Assembly: GCA_900313925.1 (NCBI GenBank)
Contig: OMTF01000007.1
Coordinates: 1-44,276 of the forward strand
DNA: 44,276 nt
Direction: 5' to 3'
Source: an uncultured Eubacteriales bacterium
Lineage (GTDB): Bacteria; Bacillota; Clostridia; Oscillospirales; Oscillospiraceae
Shown here: positions 25,633 through 34,131 of the stretch, one piece after another
Layout of the letters: the number at the start of each line of letters is the position of its first letter
Numbering within the stretch: position 1 is the stretch's first letter
Notes under the pieces: generated by a model
Databases searched by the model: none
Seen by the model: only the letters and a program-made list of their open reading frames with translations
Told to the model about the DNA's origin: nothing
Translations under genes and position numbers: made by a program

Positions 25633-26511
25633 ATGGAAGCAATTGAAAAAACGCTAGTCGGCGTCTTCAATTACCTGCTGACCATCCGAATCCCGGATAT
25701 TATTGACATTGTTATTGTAGCATACATTATCTATAAAGTCTTAATGTTGCTGCGCAGGGCGAACTCGAAGAATGTAGCCAGAGGGATATTGGTTATCCTT
25801 CTGGTTTTATGGCTGTCCGATGCTTTTAACCTGAACATGATCAACTATTTATCCGGAAAAATTGTTGAATTCGGCTTAATCGCGCTGGTTGTCATATTTC
25901 AACCTGAGCTTCGCAAGTTTCTGGAAAAAGTCGGCAGAGGAGATCTGCGCACCTATTTTATAAGGGAACGCGATATTGGAATAATGGATACTGTCATTCC
26001 CGCTGCTGTGGAAGCCTGCGAGGAGATGTCAACGGAGCGTACTGGGGCTCTAATTGCTTTTGAGAGGGCAAAATCTCTGAAGGAATACACTGCGAACGGG
26101 ACGGTTATAAATGCGGATTTAAGCGTTGAACTTCTAAAAAACCTATTTTTCATCAATGCCCCGCTGCATGACGGAGCAGTGATTGTGCGGGATGGAAAGA
26201 TCGCAGCGGCTGGATGCGTTCTGCCACTGTCGAAAAGTAAGAATCTGAGCAAAGAACTTGGAATGCGCCATCGTGCTGGAATTGGGCTGAGTGAGGAAAG
26301 CGACGCTGTTGTCGTTATCGTATCGGAAGAAACCGGATCCATTTCGATAGCGGAAGGTGGAATGCTGAAACGCCATCTTGATCGAAGCAATTTCGAAAAA
26401 ATTCTCAGAAGCGAGCTGATTGCAGAGGAAAGCCCGGCCGGAAAGCAGACTTTCGCCGAAGGACTTCGTGCAAAGTTTACGAGGAAGAAAGATGAAGAAA
26501 ACCAATCATAA
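25633..26511 (+). CDS. cdaA: Diadenylate cyclase CdaA
   Basis: A 292-residue membrane enzyme that makes cyclic di-AMP from two ATP, a signal controlling potassium, osmolyte balance and cell-wall integrity. Three N-terminal membrane segments (about 22-40, 50-66 and 78-90) precede the DAC domain, with catalytic motifs DGAVIV at 180-185 and RHRAG at 212-216, and SEETG at 231-235. TGAGG lies 7 bases before the ATG. The stop lies 20 bases inside cdaR, its regulator. Confidence 0.95.
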   Translation: MEAIEKTLVGVFNYLLTIRIPDIIDIVIVAYIIYKVLMLLRRANSKNVARGILVILLVLWLSDAFNLNMINYLSGKIVEFGLIALVVIFQPELRKFLEKVGRGDLRTYFIRERDIGIMDTVIPAAVEACEEMSTERTGALIAFERAKSLKEYTANGTVINADLSVELLKNLFFINAPLHDGAVIVRDGKIAAAGCVLPLSKSKNLSKELGMRHRAGIGLSEESDAVVVIVSEETGSISIAEGGMLKRHLDRSNFEKILRSELIAEESPAGKQTFAEGLRAKFTRKKDEENQS

Positions 26512-27754
26512 AAAGATTACGGACAGCAAAACCTTCTGGGTTATCATTTCCTTCCTTGCATCGATTACCCTGTGGGCGTATGTATCGAATCAATACACAA
26601 CTACGATTACAAAAACGCTTACTAATGTTGAAGTCGTCTTTACTGGAGTAGATACGCTTGCGGAAGAGCAGGGCCTTGGAATATCGAATATCAGCGCCGA
26701 TACAGTATCAATAACGATCCGTGGGAGCCGGCGCACGATTGGGACATTGGACTCGTCCGATGTTAAGGCTGTTTTGGATGTCAGTGCTATTTCTGGAATT
26801 GGGAAAAATTCCTGGTCCTATACGCTTACGTATCCTTCGGACATGAATACAAATTCCATCACATACATTAGCCGTACACCGGAAACAGTAAGTTTTACGG
26901 TTTCGCAGATCGTGACCCGTGCGATACCGGTAGAAGCGGAATTTACTGGCTCTCTCCAAGAGGGTTACTATGCGGCTGACATTATTACAGATCCGCAGAC
27001 GGTCTCTGTAACAGGACCGCAGGCTTATCTGGATACAATAGCCAGAGCCTATGTACCAGTGACTGGGGAAGATGTCAGTGCAACCGTCACTTCCAATTTT
27101 GAATATATTCTTCAGGACGAAGCAGGCAATGAGTGCAAAACGGATAATTTGACACTGGAACAGGAAACGGTTGGAATCACCATGCCTGTTTATCCGACAA
27201 AGACGGTACCGCTCTCTGTAATGATTATCCCCGGAGGGGGAGCTACAGCCGACAATTGTTCCATTGAGATTTCACCGAAAACCGTTGTAGTTGCGGGAAC
27301 GCAGCAGAATTTGGGCCAGCTCTCGACAGTCAGCATCGGAGAAGTGAATCTTTCTGACTTTGATACCAGCAAAGTATACACCTTTGATATAGCGCTGGGC
27401 AACGGACTTATTTTAGTGGGAGACAATGCCAAAGCTACGGTAACGGTTACAGTAAACGGTCTAGAAACGCAGAAGATGGATGTGACCAATATCAATTTCA
27501 TAAATGTACCGGACGGCTATTCAGTTTCAACCTCCACGAAAAGCATCAATGTAACGTTGCGCGGAAGTGCGGAGGCACTTGCCGGTGTCACAGCATCGGA
27601 TATTGTTGCGACAATAGATATGGCAAACTATAATTTGGACGAAACTGAAAGCGGATCGGAAATCAATGCGACTGCTACATTTGTAATAAACAATCACACA
27701 GATGTTGGTGCAGTCGGTGTGTACTCCATTCCTGTGGTAGTTTCAGGAGGATAG
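26492..27754 (+). CDS. cdaR: CdaR, YbbR-domain regulator of CdaA
   Basis: A 420-residue membrane-anchored protein that modulates CdaA. One N-terminal membrane segment (about 15-33, FWVIISFLASITLWAYVS) leads to about four extracytoplasmic beta-rich YbbR repeats, each about 85-90 residues, the first beginning near TNVEVVFTG and the later ones showing PQTVSVTGPQAYL-like cores. Its ATG has GAGGAAG upstream and overlaps cdaA. The usual third partner glmM is not next; an RseC-like gene is. Confidence 0.92.
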   Translation: MKKTNHKKITDSKTFWVIISFLASITLWAYVSNQYTTTITKTLTNVEVVFTGVDTLAEEQGLGISNISADTVSITIRGSRRTIGTLDSSDVKAVLDVSAISGIGKNSWSYTLTYPSDMNTNSITYISRTPETVSFTVSQIVTRAIPVEAEFTGSLQEGYYAADIITDPQTVSVTGPQAYLDTIARAYVPVTGEDVSATVTSNFEYILQDEAGNECKTDNLTLEQETVGITMPVYPTKTVPLSVMIIPGGGATADNCSIEISPKTVVVAGTQQNLGQLSTVSIGEVNLSDFDTSKVYTFDIALGNGLILVGDNAKATVTVTVNGLETQKMDVTNINFINVPDGYSVSTSTKSINVTLRGSAEALAGVTASDIVATIDMANYNLDETESGSEINATATFVINNHTDVGAVGVYSIPVVVSGG

Positions 27755-27763
27755 GAAAAATAA

Positions 27764-28213
27764 ATGACAAACGAGGCAATTGTTACAAAAATTCTGGACC
27801 AAAACCGTGCAGAGGTGCTTGTAAGCCGTGGTACGGCCTGCGGAGGAAATTGTGGAAGCTGTGAAGCATGCATGTTTGACAGTTCTCTTCGTACCGCAGC
27901 TCTTAATACGGCTTCGGCATTGCCTGGGCAGAAAGTAATAATAGAAACGAAGAATTCCAAGGTATTTAAAGCAATATTTCTTGTTTATATTCTTCCTTTC
28001 ATTTTCTTCTTCATCGGCTATGCGGTTGCCTATGCTCTAGGAGCGGCAGAGAATGTCTGTATGATTATCAGCCTCATTGCCTTTGCGTCTGGCGTGGTTC
28101 TCATGGTTCTCACACAGAAAAATAAAAAATCTCAGGATAGCCATAACGTATATGAAATTATCCGGGTCCTTGACACCGATACGGAGAATACGGCAAAGGC
28201 AGCGGAATTTTAA
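27764..28213 (+). CDS. RseC/SoxR-reducing-system family membrane protein
   Basis: A 149-residue protein with a cytoplasmic N-terminus holding four close cysteines (Cys26, Cys30, Cys33 and Cys36 in ACGGNCGSCEAC), a likely iron-sulfur or redox site. Two membrane segments follow (about 68-89 and 94-114), matching the RseC family, which is linked in other bacteria to the electron-transporting Rnf complex. No rnf genes lie in the window, so the partner is unknown. It starts 9 bases after cdaR, so it is probably in the same transcript. Confidence 0.82.
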   Translation: MTNEAIVTKILDQNRAEVLVSRGTACGGNCGSCEACMFDSSLRTAALNTASALPGQKVIIETKNSKVFKAIFLVYILPFIFFFIGYAVAYALGAAENVCMIISLIAFASGVVLMVLTQKNKKSQDSHNVYEIIRVLDTDTENTAKAAEF

Positions 28214-28238
28214 TGGAGAAGGGGTACTTTGAATTAAT

Positions 28239-29117
28239 ATGATTTTTAGTATGACAGGGTACGGCAGCGCCTCCGGAGATGTGGAAGGTCTGCCGGTTGT
28301 AATTGAAGTGCGAAGCGTTAATAACCGTTTCTCTGATGTGTCGGTACGACTTCCGCGGACGCTTCTGTTTGCAGAGGACGAGCTTAAGAAGAAGGTCCAG
28401 CAGCACATCACGAGAGGGAAGACGGACGTTTTTGTAACGGCAGATTCCTCACAGATGGAAAATGTGAATGTGGTTGTAAATGAGCCGCTTCTCAAGGCAT
28501 ATGTGAAAGCGATGGGAGCGATTGCTGACATAGCAGGTGTCTCAGAAGAGATGTCGGCTATGAAGCTGGGGGAGTTGCCTGACGTTCTGTCCGTAGAAAA
28601 GCAGGAGCTGGATCAAAATACAGCTGTGCGCGGCCTCTGTGCCATTTTAGAAAATGCTCTGTGCGATTTTGATAAAATGCGGGGTTCAGAGGGACGGAAA
28701 CTTGGAGCAGATATCGCAAAAAAGCTGGAACTTATAGAGAGTTACGTTAATGCGATTGATAAGAAAAGCCCGGAAATCGTTGAAAATTACAGCCGAAGAC
28801 TTCGGGAAAAGATGGACGAAGTGATTGCAGATTCAGGATACGATGAAAAGCGCATTATCGAAGAAGTAGCTATTTATGCAGATCATGTCGCAACGGATGA
28901 AGAAGTCGTTCGCTTAAAGAGCCATATATCCCAAATGCGTCAGATGATGGATGCTGGGTCCCCAATTGGAAGAAAAATGGACTTTCTCATTCAGGAGTTC
29001 AACCGTGAGGCAAATACGATTGGTTCGAAATGTCAAAGCTCGGATATTGCGCATATAGTTGTTGAAATGAAATCTGAAATTGAGAAAATACGGGAGCAGG
29101 TTCAAAACATTGAATAA
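28239..29117 (+). CDS. yicC: YicC-family endoribonuclease
   Basis: A 292-residue protein of the YicC/YloC family. The N-terminal SMTGYGSASGD, the middle EVRSVNNRFSDVSVRLP, and the C-terminal GRKMDFLIQEFNREANTIGSK are strongly conserved family signatures. Recent work on homologues describes an RNA-cutting activity that affects RNA turnover. A GGAGAAGGGG site lies upstream at a long spacing. The yicC-remA-gmk-rpoZ order here is the same as in Bacillus. Confidence 0.93.
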   Translation: MIFSMTGYGSASGDVEGLPVVIEVRSVNNRFSDVSVRLPRTLLFAEDELKKKVQQHITRGKTDVFVTADSSQMENVNVVVNEPLLKAYVKAMGAIADIAGVSEEMSAMKLGELPDVLSVEKQELDQNTAVRGLCAILENALCDFDKMRGSEGRKLGADIAKKLELIESYVNAIDKKSPEIVENYSRRLREKMDEVIADSGYDEKRIIEEVAIYADHVATDEEVVRLKSHISQMRQMMDAGSPIGRKMDFLIQEFNREANTIGSKCQSSDIAHIVVEMKSEIEKIREQVQNIE

Positions 29118-29185
29118 GACGGCGGATACATCGAGTTCTTTGAAAGATTGAATTTTCGTGGGCGGATAACGGAAAGGCATTGCAG

Positions 29186-29416
29186 ATGAAATTAATAAAC
29201 ATAGGCTATGGAAGCTACGTTGTTGCGGAGCGTGTAATGTCATTGGTAGCTCCGGACTCCGCACCGATAAAAAGAATGATACAGGATGCCAGAGATAAAG
29301 GAAAACTGATAGACGCTTCCTTTGGCAGAAGCACAAAGGCTGTTGTTTTTCTCGATAATGGCTTTATTCTCCTTTCCGCCGCAGAACCGGAAAACCTGGT
29401 TTTGCAGATGGCTTAA
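29186..29416 (+). CDS. remA: Extracellular matrix regulator RemA (DUF370)
   Basis: A 76-residue DNA-binding protein. The family core MKLINIGYGSYV is followed by APIKRMIQDARDKGKLIDASFGR and a beta strand ending ILLSAAEPE. In Bacillus subtilis RemA activates biofilm-matrix and osmoprotection genes. ATG 29186 has AAAGG 8 bases upstream; a TTG two codons earlier is less likely. Conserved placement between yicC and gmk supports the identity. Confidence 0.92.
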   Translation: MKLINIGYGSYVVAERVMSLVAPDSAPIKRMIQDARDKGKLIDASFGRSTKAVVFLDNGFILLSAAEPENLVLQMA

Positions 29417-29438
29417 TCTTGGGATAAGGAAGAAACGG

Positions 29439-30038
29439 ATGATGAAAAAAACAGCTAAATTATTTATCATATCAGGTCCTTCAGGAGTCGGAAAAAGCAC
29501 GGTCATCCATCGTGCTCTCCAGAACTTTACGGATTTTTATTTCAGCGTATCAGCAACGACAAGATGTGCACGTCCGGGAGAAAAGGAAGGAATTGACTAC
29601 TTTTTTATCGGGAAAGAGGAGTTTGAGAAAGGTATTCAAAATCAGCAATTCCTGGAATATACATGCTATTGTGAGAATTACTATGGAACACCGCGAAAAG
29701 CAGTTGAGGAACACCTGAATTTAGGGTATAATGTTCTTTTAGATATCGAAATTGAAGGGGCGTCCCAAGTAAAACAACACATGCCGGATTCTGTTACGGT
29801 TTTCATTGTTCCTCCCGATCTTCAGGAATTAGAGCGCAGGCTCCGCAGCAGGGGAACAGATTCGGAAGACAAGATCGCAGGCAGACTTGCTCGTGCCAAA
29901 AAGGAATTTGAAAAAGCCCCTGATTACGACTATCTGATTATTAATGACAATGTAGAAAATGCGTCACAGGAGCTGACGGCTATTATTCAAGCCGAGCAAT
30001 TCCGATACGATTGCAGAAAAGCTGTACTGGAGGTATGA
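29439..30038 (+). CDS. gmk: Guanylate kinase
   Basis: A 199-residue enzyme that phosphorylates GMP. The P-loop is GPSGVGKS at 13-20, GMP contacts include SATTRCARPGE and YFF (about 37-53), and GNVLLDIE-like (YNVLLDIEIEG) and RLRSRGTDSE follow. The frame is open far upstream, across remA, but ATG 29439 has AAGGA at the right distance and gives the family length. Its 3' end carries the GGAGG of rpoZ. Confidence 0.94.
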   Translation: MMKKTAKLFIISGPSGVGKSTVIHRALQNFTDFYFSVSATTRCARPGEKEGIDYFFIGKEEFEKGIQNQQFLEYTCYCENYYGTPRKAVEEHLNLGYNVLLDIEIEGASQVKQHMPDSVTVFIVPPDLQELERRLRSRGTDSEDKIAGRLARAKKEFEKAPDYDYLIINDNVENASQELTAIIQAEQFRYDCRKAVLEV

Positions 30039-30041
30039 AAT

Positions 30042-30233
30042 ATGATGCTTTACCCGCCGATGAGTGAATTGGTAGACAAAGTTGGAAGCCGATATATGCT
30101 TGTCAATTTGGTCGCTGCCCGTGCTCGGGAGATTGCAAAAGAAGCGGAAGAGGAAGATATTGTTTTGGAGAAGAAACCGGTTTCCGCAGCAATTGATGAG
30201 GTTTACAGCGGCAAGCTAACAATTGTAAACTAA
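30042..30233 (+). CDS. rpoZ: RNA polymerase omega subunit
   Basis: A 63-residue omega subunit that helps assemble beta' into RNA polymerase. The family core is ELVDKVGSRYMLVNLVAARAREI (about 9-31), followed by KPVSAAIDEVYSGKL. It starts 3 bases after gmk, with GGAGG 8 bases upstream within the gmk end. Small size and the core motif agree with the Firmicute form. Confidence 0.92.
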   Translation: MMLYPPMSELVDKVGSRYMLVNLVAARAREIAKEAEEEDIVLEKKPVSAAIDEVYSGKLTIVN

Positions 30234-30270
30234 AAGGTGGGATTCCTCCCACCTTCATTTTTCTTTTTAG
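30234..30270 (+). terminator. Terminator after rpoZ
   Basis: A perfect 9-bp stem (AAGGTGGGA 30234-30242 with 30247-30255) has a TTCC loop and is followed by CATTTTTCTTTTT. It starts at the rpoZ stop codon. Since the ribosome site of priA is just after it, priA may be reached only by read-through or an unseen promoter. Confidence 0.8.
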
Positions 30271-30281
30271 GAGTCTGTTTC

Positions 30282-32528
30282 ATGCCTGTCGCGAAGGTCG
30301 CTGTGTCTGCAGCTACATACTGGCTGGATAAGCTTTACGATTATAATATTCCGGAAAACTTGAATGACGCAGTGAAAATCGGCGTCCGTGTACTGATTTC
30401 CTTTGGCAGAGGTGCTAAGCGCTGTGAAGGCATCGTACTCGGCATTGAAAACAGCAGTGCGTATCCAAAACTGAAAGATATTAAAGCGGTCGTGGATGTG
30501 GAGCCTGTTTTAGAGAGGGAACTATTAAGCCTGGCTGTTTGGATGCACAACCGATATTTCTGTACCGTTTATGAAGCGGCAAAAGCAATGCTCCCATCAG
30601 GCATGTGGGTAGGAAAGGACGGCTCAACCCGTACAAAGGATCTCCTGCAGGAATATGTCGCGTTGGATATGAATGCGGAAGAAGCAAACCGACTTCTTCC
30701 CGATCTACGAAAAAAAGCAAAAGCGCAGGCGGAACTCCTGTCTGTTCTCCTTGAAACGGGAGACGTGTCCGTGACTGAACTTCTTCACTTTACCGGGTGC
30801 GCGAAAGCATCACTGGTGGGGCTTAAAGAAAAGGGAATCGTTTATTTCTATAAACAGCATGTTTTGCGCAAGCAGCATGTACTGAAGGAAAACCGAAAAC
30901 CGATTCCTGCAATGACTCAGGAGCAGGAAACAATATTCAAAAAATTAAAGCAGGATTCTTGCTGCGGCGGGCATATCAGTCTGCTGCATGGTGTTACGGG
31001 AAGCGGTAAGACAGTTCTCTATCTACATCTTATTCAGTGGATGCTTGAAAAGGGAAAGAGCAGCATCGTTCTTGTCCCAGAGATTGCTTTAACGCAACCA
31101 ATGCTGAAAGCATTTATCTCGTATTTCGGAGAGCAAGTCGCAATACTGCATAGCAGACTCTCAACCGGAGAGCGATACGATGAATGGAAAAGAGTTAAAA
31201 ACGGTAGCGCGAAGATTATTCTAGGGACCCGAAGCGCCGTTTTTGCCCCGGCGCAGAACCTTGGACTGCTCATTATAGATGAAGAACAGGAAGAGAGCTA
31301 CATTTCGCAAAATTCCCCCCGATACAATTCCCATGAGATCGCGCAGTACCGAAGTGCAAAAAATAAAGCGCTTCTGCTTCTAGGCACCGCAACTCCGAAT
31401 GTCTCAAGCATGTACAAAGCCCAAATAGGACGCTATTCTTACTATAACTTGCCTAATAGATACAATAAGAGAGAACTCCCGAAGGTCAACATTGTTGATA
31501 TGAAAGAGGAACTTAAAAAGGGAAATGGATCCGATTTCAGCACATTATTGCGTTCAGAACTTGAAAAGAATATCCGAAAAGGCGAGCAGAGCATTCTTTT
31601 TCTAAATAGACGTGGAACCAATAAGCTTGTAACCTGCGAAGCCTGTGGGTTCGTTTATGAATGCCCCCGATGCAGCGTTGCCTTGACGTATCACAGCAAT
31701 GAACAGCGGCTGATTTGCCACCGTTGCGGCTATAGCCGACCAATCCAAGGAGCATGCCCAGACTGTGGCGGAATCCTCCACTTCGTCGGCGCAGGTACGC
31801 AAAAAGTGGTGGAGGAATTAAATGAAATGTTCCCCGATACGGAAGTTCTTCGCATGGACACAGATACCGTAAGAAAGGCGGGCAGCCACGAGGCGATTAT
31901 CAATCGGTTCGTGGAAGAAAAAGTACCAATTCTTGTCGGAACCCAGATGGTCACAAAGGGATTTAATTTTGGAAATGTTACGCTTGTAGGAGTCCTGTCT
32001 GCAGATCAGAGTCTTTATGCCGGTGACTACCGTGCGGGAGAGAGAACTTTTTCGTTGCTGACACAGGTGATCGGCCGAAGCGGAAGAGGAAATCTGACAG
32101 GTAGAGCAATTGTGCAGACGTACCATCCGGATAATGAAATTATAAAACTTTCTGCCGAGCAGAATTATGCGGAATTCTACCAAATGGAGATTGCACTCAG
32201 AAAAATTCAGAATGCGCCACCTTTTACCTTGCTTTTGTCCATTACAGTCTCCGGAGAGAATGAAAGACAGGTCATCTCCTGCGTAAATTATGTAAAAAAA
32301 TATCTCAATCTCCGCTTGAAAAATCAGAATTCCACTCAAATCTTGGGACCGATTCCTCTCTTTGTGGTTAAGGTCAACAACCGATTTCGCTATCGCGTAA
32401 ATATTTCTTGCGAAGCGGAACAGGGACAGTCTGTGCGTTCCTTGATGGCGGAAGTAATATTAAAGTGCTATAGTTTAAAAGAGTTTCGAAATCTTTCTAT
32501 ATACGGGGAGAACAATCCCTTAGAGTGA
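30282..32528 (+). CDS. priA: Primosomal protein N' (replication restart helicase)
   Basis: A 748-residue helicase that reloads the replisome at stalled forks. The N-terminal PriA fold (VAVSAATYWLDKLYDYNIPE) is followed by Walker A GVTGSGKT (about 237-244) and the Walker B region IIDEEQEESY (about 331-340), where many homologues have DEEH. A zinc-binding insert with four CxxC pairs (CEAC, CPRC, CHRC, CPDC) starts near 452. ATG 30282 follows AGGAG by 8 bases; the frame opens earlier across the terminator and is rejected. It overlaps the next frame by the def ribosome site. Confidence 0.94.
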   Translation: MPVAKVAVSAATYWLDKLYDYNIPENLNDAVKIGVRVLISFGRGAKRCEGIVLGIENSSAYPKLKDIKAVVDVEPVLERELLSLAVWMHNRYFCTVYEAAKAMLPSGMWVGKDGSTRTKDLLQEYVALDMNAEEANRLLPDLRKKAKAQAELLSVLLETGDVSVTELLHFTGCAKASLVGLKEKGIVYFYKQHVLRKQHVLKENRKPIPAMTQEQETIFKKLKQDSCCGGHISLLHGVTGSGKTVLYLHLIQWMLEKGKSSIVLVPEIALTQPMLKAFISYFGEQVAILHSRLSTGERYDEWKRVKNGSAKIILGTRSAVFAPAQNLGLLIIDEEQEESYISQNSPRYNSHEIAQYRSAKNKALLLLGTATPNVSSMYKAQIGRYSYYNLPNRYNKRELPKVNIVDMKEELKKGNGSDFSTLLRSELEKNIRKGEQSILFLNRRGTNKLVTCEACGFVYECPRCSVALTYHSNEQRLICHRCGYSRPIQGACPDCGGILHFVGAGTQKVVEELNEMFPDTEVLRMDTDTVRKAGSHEAIINRFVEEKVPILVGTQMVTKGFNFGNVTLVGVLSADQSLYAGDYRAGERTFSLLTQVIGRSGRGNLTGRAIVQTYHPDNEIIKLSAEQNYAEFYQMEIALRKIQNAPPFTLLLSITVSGENERQVISCVNYVKKYLNLRLKNQNSTQILGPIPLFVVKVNNRFRYRVNISCEAEQGQSVRSLMAEVILKCYSLKEFRNLSIYGENNPLE

Positions 32529-32539
32529 GGAGTAAATGT

Positions 32540-33061
32540 ATGGCATATCGTGATATTAAGCTGGAAGGCGATCCAGTGCTATATAAAAAATGCAGGGAGG
32601 TTACAGATTTTAATGACAGAATAAGGACGCTCCTAGATGACATGAAAGAAACGCTTACAAGAGCACAGGGCGTAGGACTTGCCGCACCGCAGGTAGGGAT
32701 TCTTCGTCGTGCCGTCGTGATAGAAGTAGACGACCCGGATGCAGACGATTCCTTAGAAGAAAATCCGAAAAAAATAATGGAATTTGTGAATCCTGAAATC
32801 ATTGCGATGGAAGGCGAGCAGACGGGCTTAGAAGGATGTCTGAGCATTCCAGGCTGGTATGGCATCGTTACCCGCCCGATGAAAGTCAGGGTAAAGGCGC
32901 AGGATAGGGATGGAAATTGGTTTGAATTTGAAGGCGAGGCACTGACAGCTCGCTGCATCTGCCATGAGCTGGATCATCTGGAAGGACACTTGTTCCGCGA
33001 AAAAAGCCAGAAAATGTTCTCCGAAGAACAAATAAGCAACGGCGAAGTGGAAGAACAGTAA
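32540..33061 (+). CDS. def: Peptide deformylase
   Basis: A 173-residue metalloenzyme that removes the N-formyl group from new proteins. The three family motifs are GVGLAAPQVG (44-53), EGCLSIPG with metal ligand Cys100, and HELDHLEG with His142, catalytic Glu143 and His146. A short acidic insert (DDPDADDSLEENP) lies between. ATG 32540 has GAGGAG seven bases upstream; a GTG five codons earlier overlaps the end of priA. It forms a def-fmt pair that act as opposite steps on the same formyl group. Confidence 0.95.
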   Translation: MAYRDIKLEGDPVLYKKCREVTDFNDRIRTLLDDMKETLTRAQGVGLAAPQVGILRRAVVIEVDDPDADDSLEENPKKIMEFVNPEIIAMEGEQTGLEGCLSIPGWYGIVTRPMKVRVKAQDRDGNWFEFEGEALTARCICHELDHLEGHLFREKSQKMFSEEQISNGEVEEQ

Positions 33062-33216
33062 AACGCCGCCGCATCGGCAGCGAGTATTGCATCGGGAGGT
33101 CAAAACCTTTTGGCGGAAGACGTCCCGCTTTTTACGATTTAGTTCATTTCCAGCTGCGACGGGAGAAGTTCAATCGAGCGCGGGAATAGAAAACAGCGGA
33201 AAAATAAGGTGAGATA

Positions 33217-34131
33217 ATGCGTATATTATTTATGGGAACACCGGATTTCGCAGCGGTTTCACTGAGAGCCCTGTATGATGCCCAATTTGAAATTGTTGGT
33301 GTTATTACACAGCCGAATAAACCGCAAGGCAGAAAAAAGCTAATTGTCGATACCCCAACCAAGGCTTGCGCAATGCAGTTGGGACTTCCTGTTTTCCAGC
33401 CCGACAGTCTGCGCAATGATGAAGTGGATACAATGGTCAGAGATATGAATCCGGATGTGTTTGCTGTAGTCGCTTACGGAAAGATTATTCCTCCGAATCT
33501 GCTGAACATCCCAGAATTTGGTGCTGTCAATGTTCATGGTTCCATCTTACCCAAATACAGAGGCGCCGCACCCGTTCAGTGGGCGATACTGAATGGAGAC
33601 AGTTCCACAGGGGTTACGACGATGTTCCTTGATGAAAAGATGGATACCGGGGATATCATTTACAGTGAGCAAACTCCGATAGGAGAAATGGAAACAGCCG
33701 GGGATCTGTTTGAAAGACTCGCCGAAATGGGAGCTCGACTGCTCGTACGTACAATGAAGGATATTGAAACCGGGAAAGCGCCTAGAGCAAAACAGGATGA
33801 AAGACTGGCAAGCTATGCCCCGCCCCTAAGCAAAAATCTTAGCCCAATCAGTTTTCAGGAATCGGACCGCATGGTGATGAAGCACATATGCGGATTGCTT
33901 CCCTGGCCTGTAGCTACTATGCAGATAGCAGAGCAGACATTGAAAGTCTATGCTGCGGAATATACGAATCAGGTTTCGGATCGTGAGCCGGGAACATTGA
34001 TAGGAGTTGGAGCTGATGGCCTCTCCGTCGTCTGCGGGAATAAGAAAATTATTCGCATAACAAAAATTCAGTCGCCCGGAGGCAAAGCGATGAACGCGGC
34101 GGATTACTTCCGCGGCCATCCTCTTAAATAA
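33217..34131 (+). CDS. fmt: Methionyl-tRNA formyltransferase
   Basis: A 304-residue enzyme that formylates initiator Met-tRNA. The N-terminal MRILFMGTPDFAA, catalytic NVHGSILPKYRGAAPVQ (Asn105, His107), Asp143, and the C-terminal tRNA-binding domain (RIT and GKAMNAADYFRG) are present. AAGGTGA lies before the ATG. The 155-base gap after def holds a small hairpin (GCGG/CCGC plus TTTTT near 33113-33133) and no gene. The stop overlaps rsmB (TAATG). Confidence 0.94.
   Translation: MRILFMGTPDFAAVSLRALYDAQFEIVGVITQPNKPQGRKKLIVDTPTKACAMQLGLPVFQPDSLRNDEVDTMVRDMNPDVFAVVAYGKIIPPNLLNIPEFGAVNVHGSILPKYRGAAPVQWAILNGDSSTGVTTMFLDEKMDTGDIIYSEQTPIGEMETAGDLFERLAEMGARLLVRTMKDIETGKAPRAKQDERLASYAPPLSKNLSPISFQESDRMVMKHICGLLPWPVATMQIAEQTLKVYAAEYTNQVSDREPGTLIGVGADGLSVVCGNKKIIRITKIQSPGGKAMNAADYFRGHPLK

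Noticed and set aside
33062-33216. A ten-codon frame with a GGGAGG site and a small hairpin between def and fmt
   Set aside because: The frame is too short, the hairpin has only about four strong pairs, and nothing ties it to fmt control.
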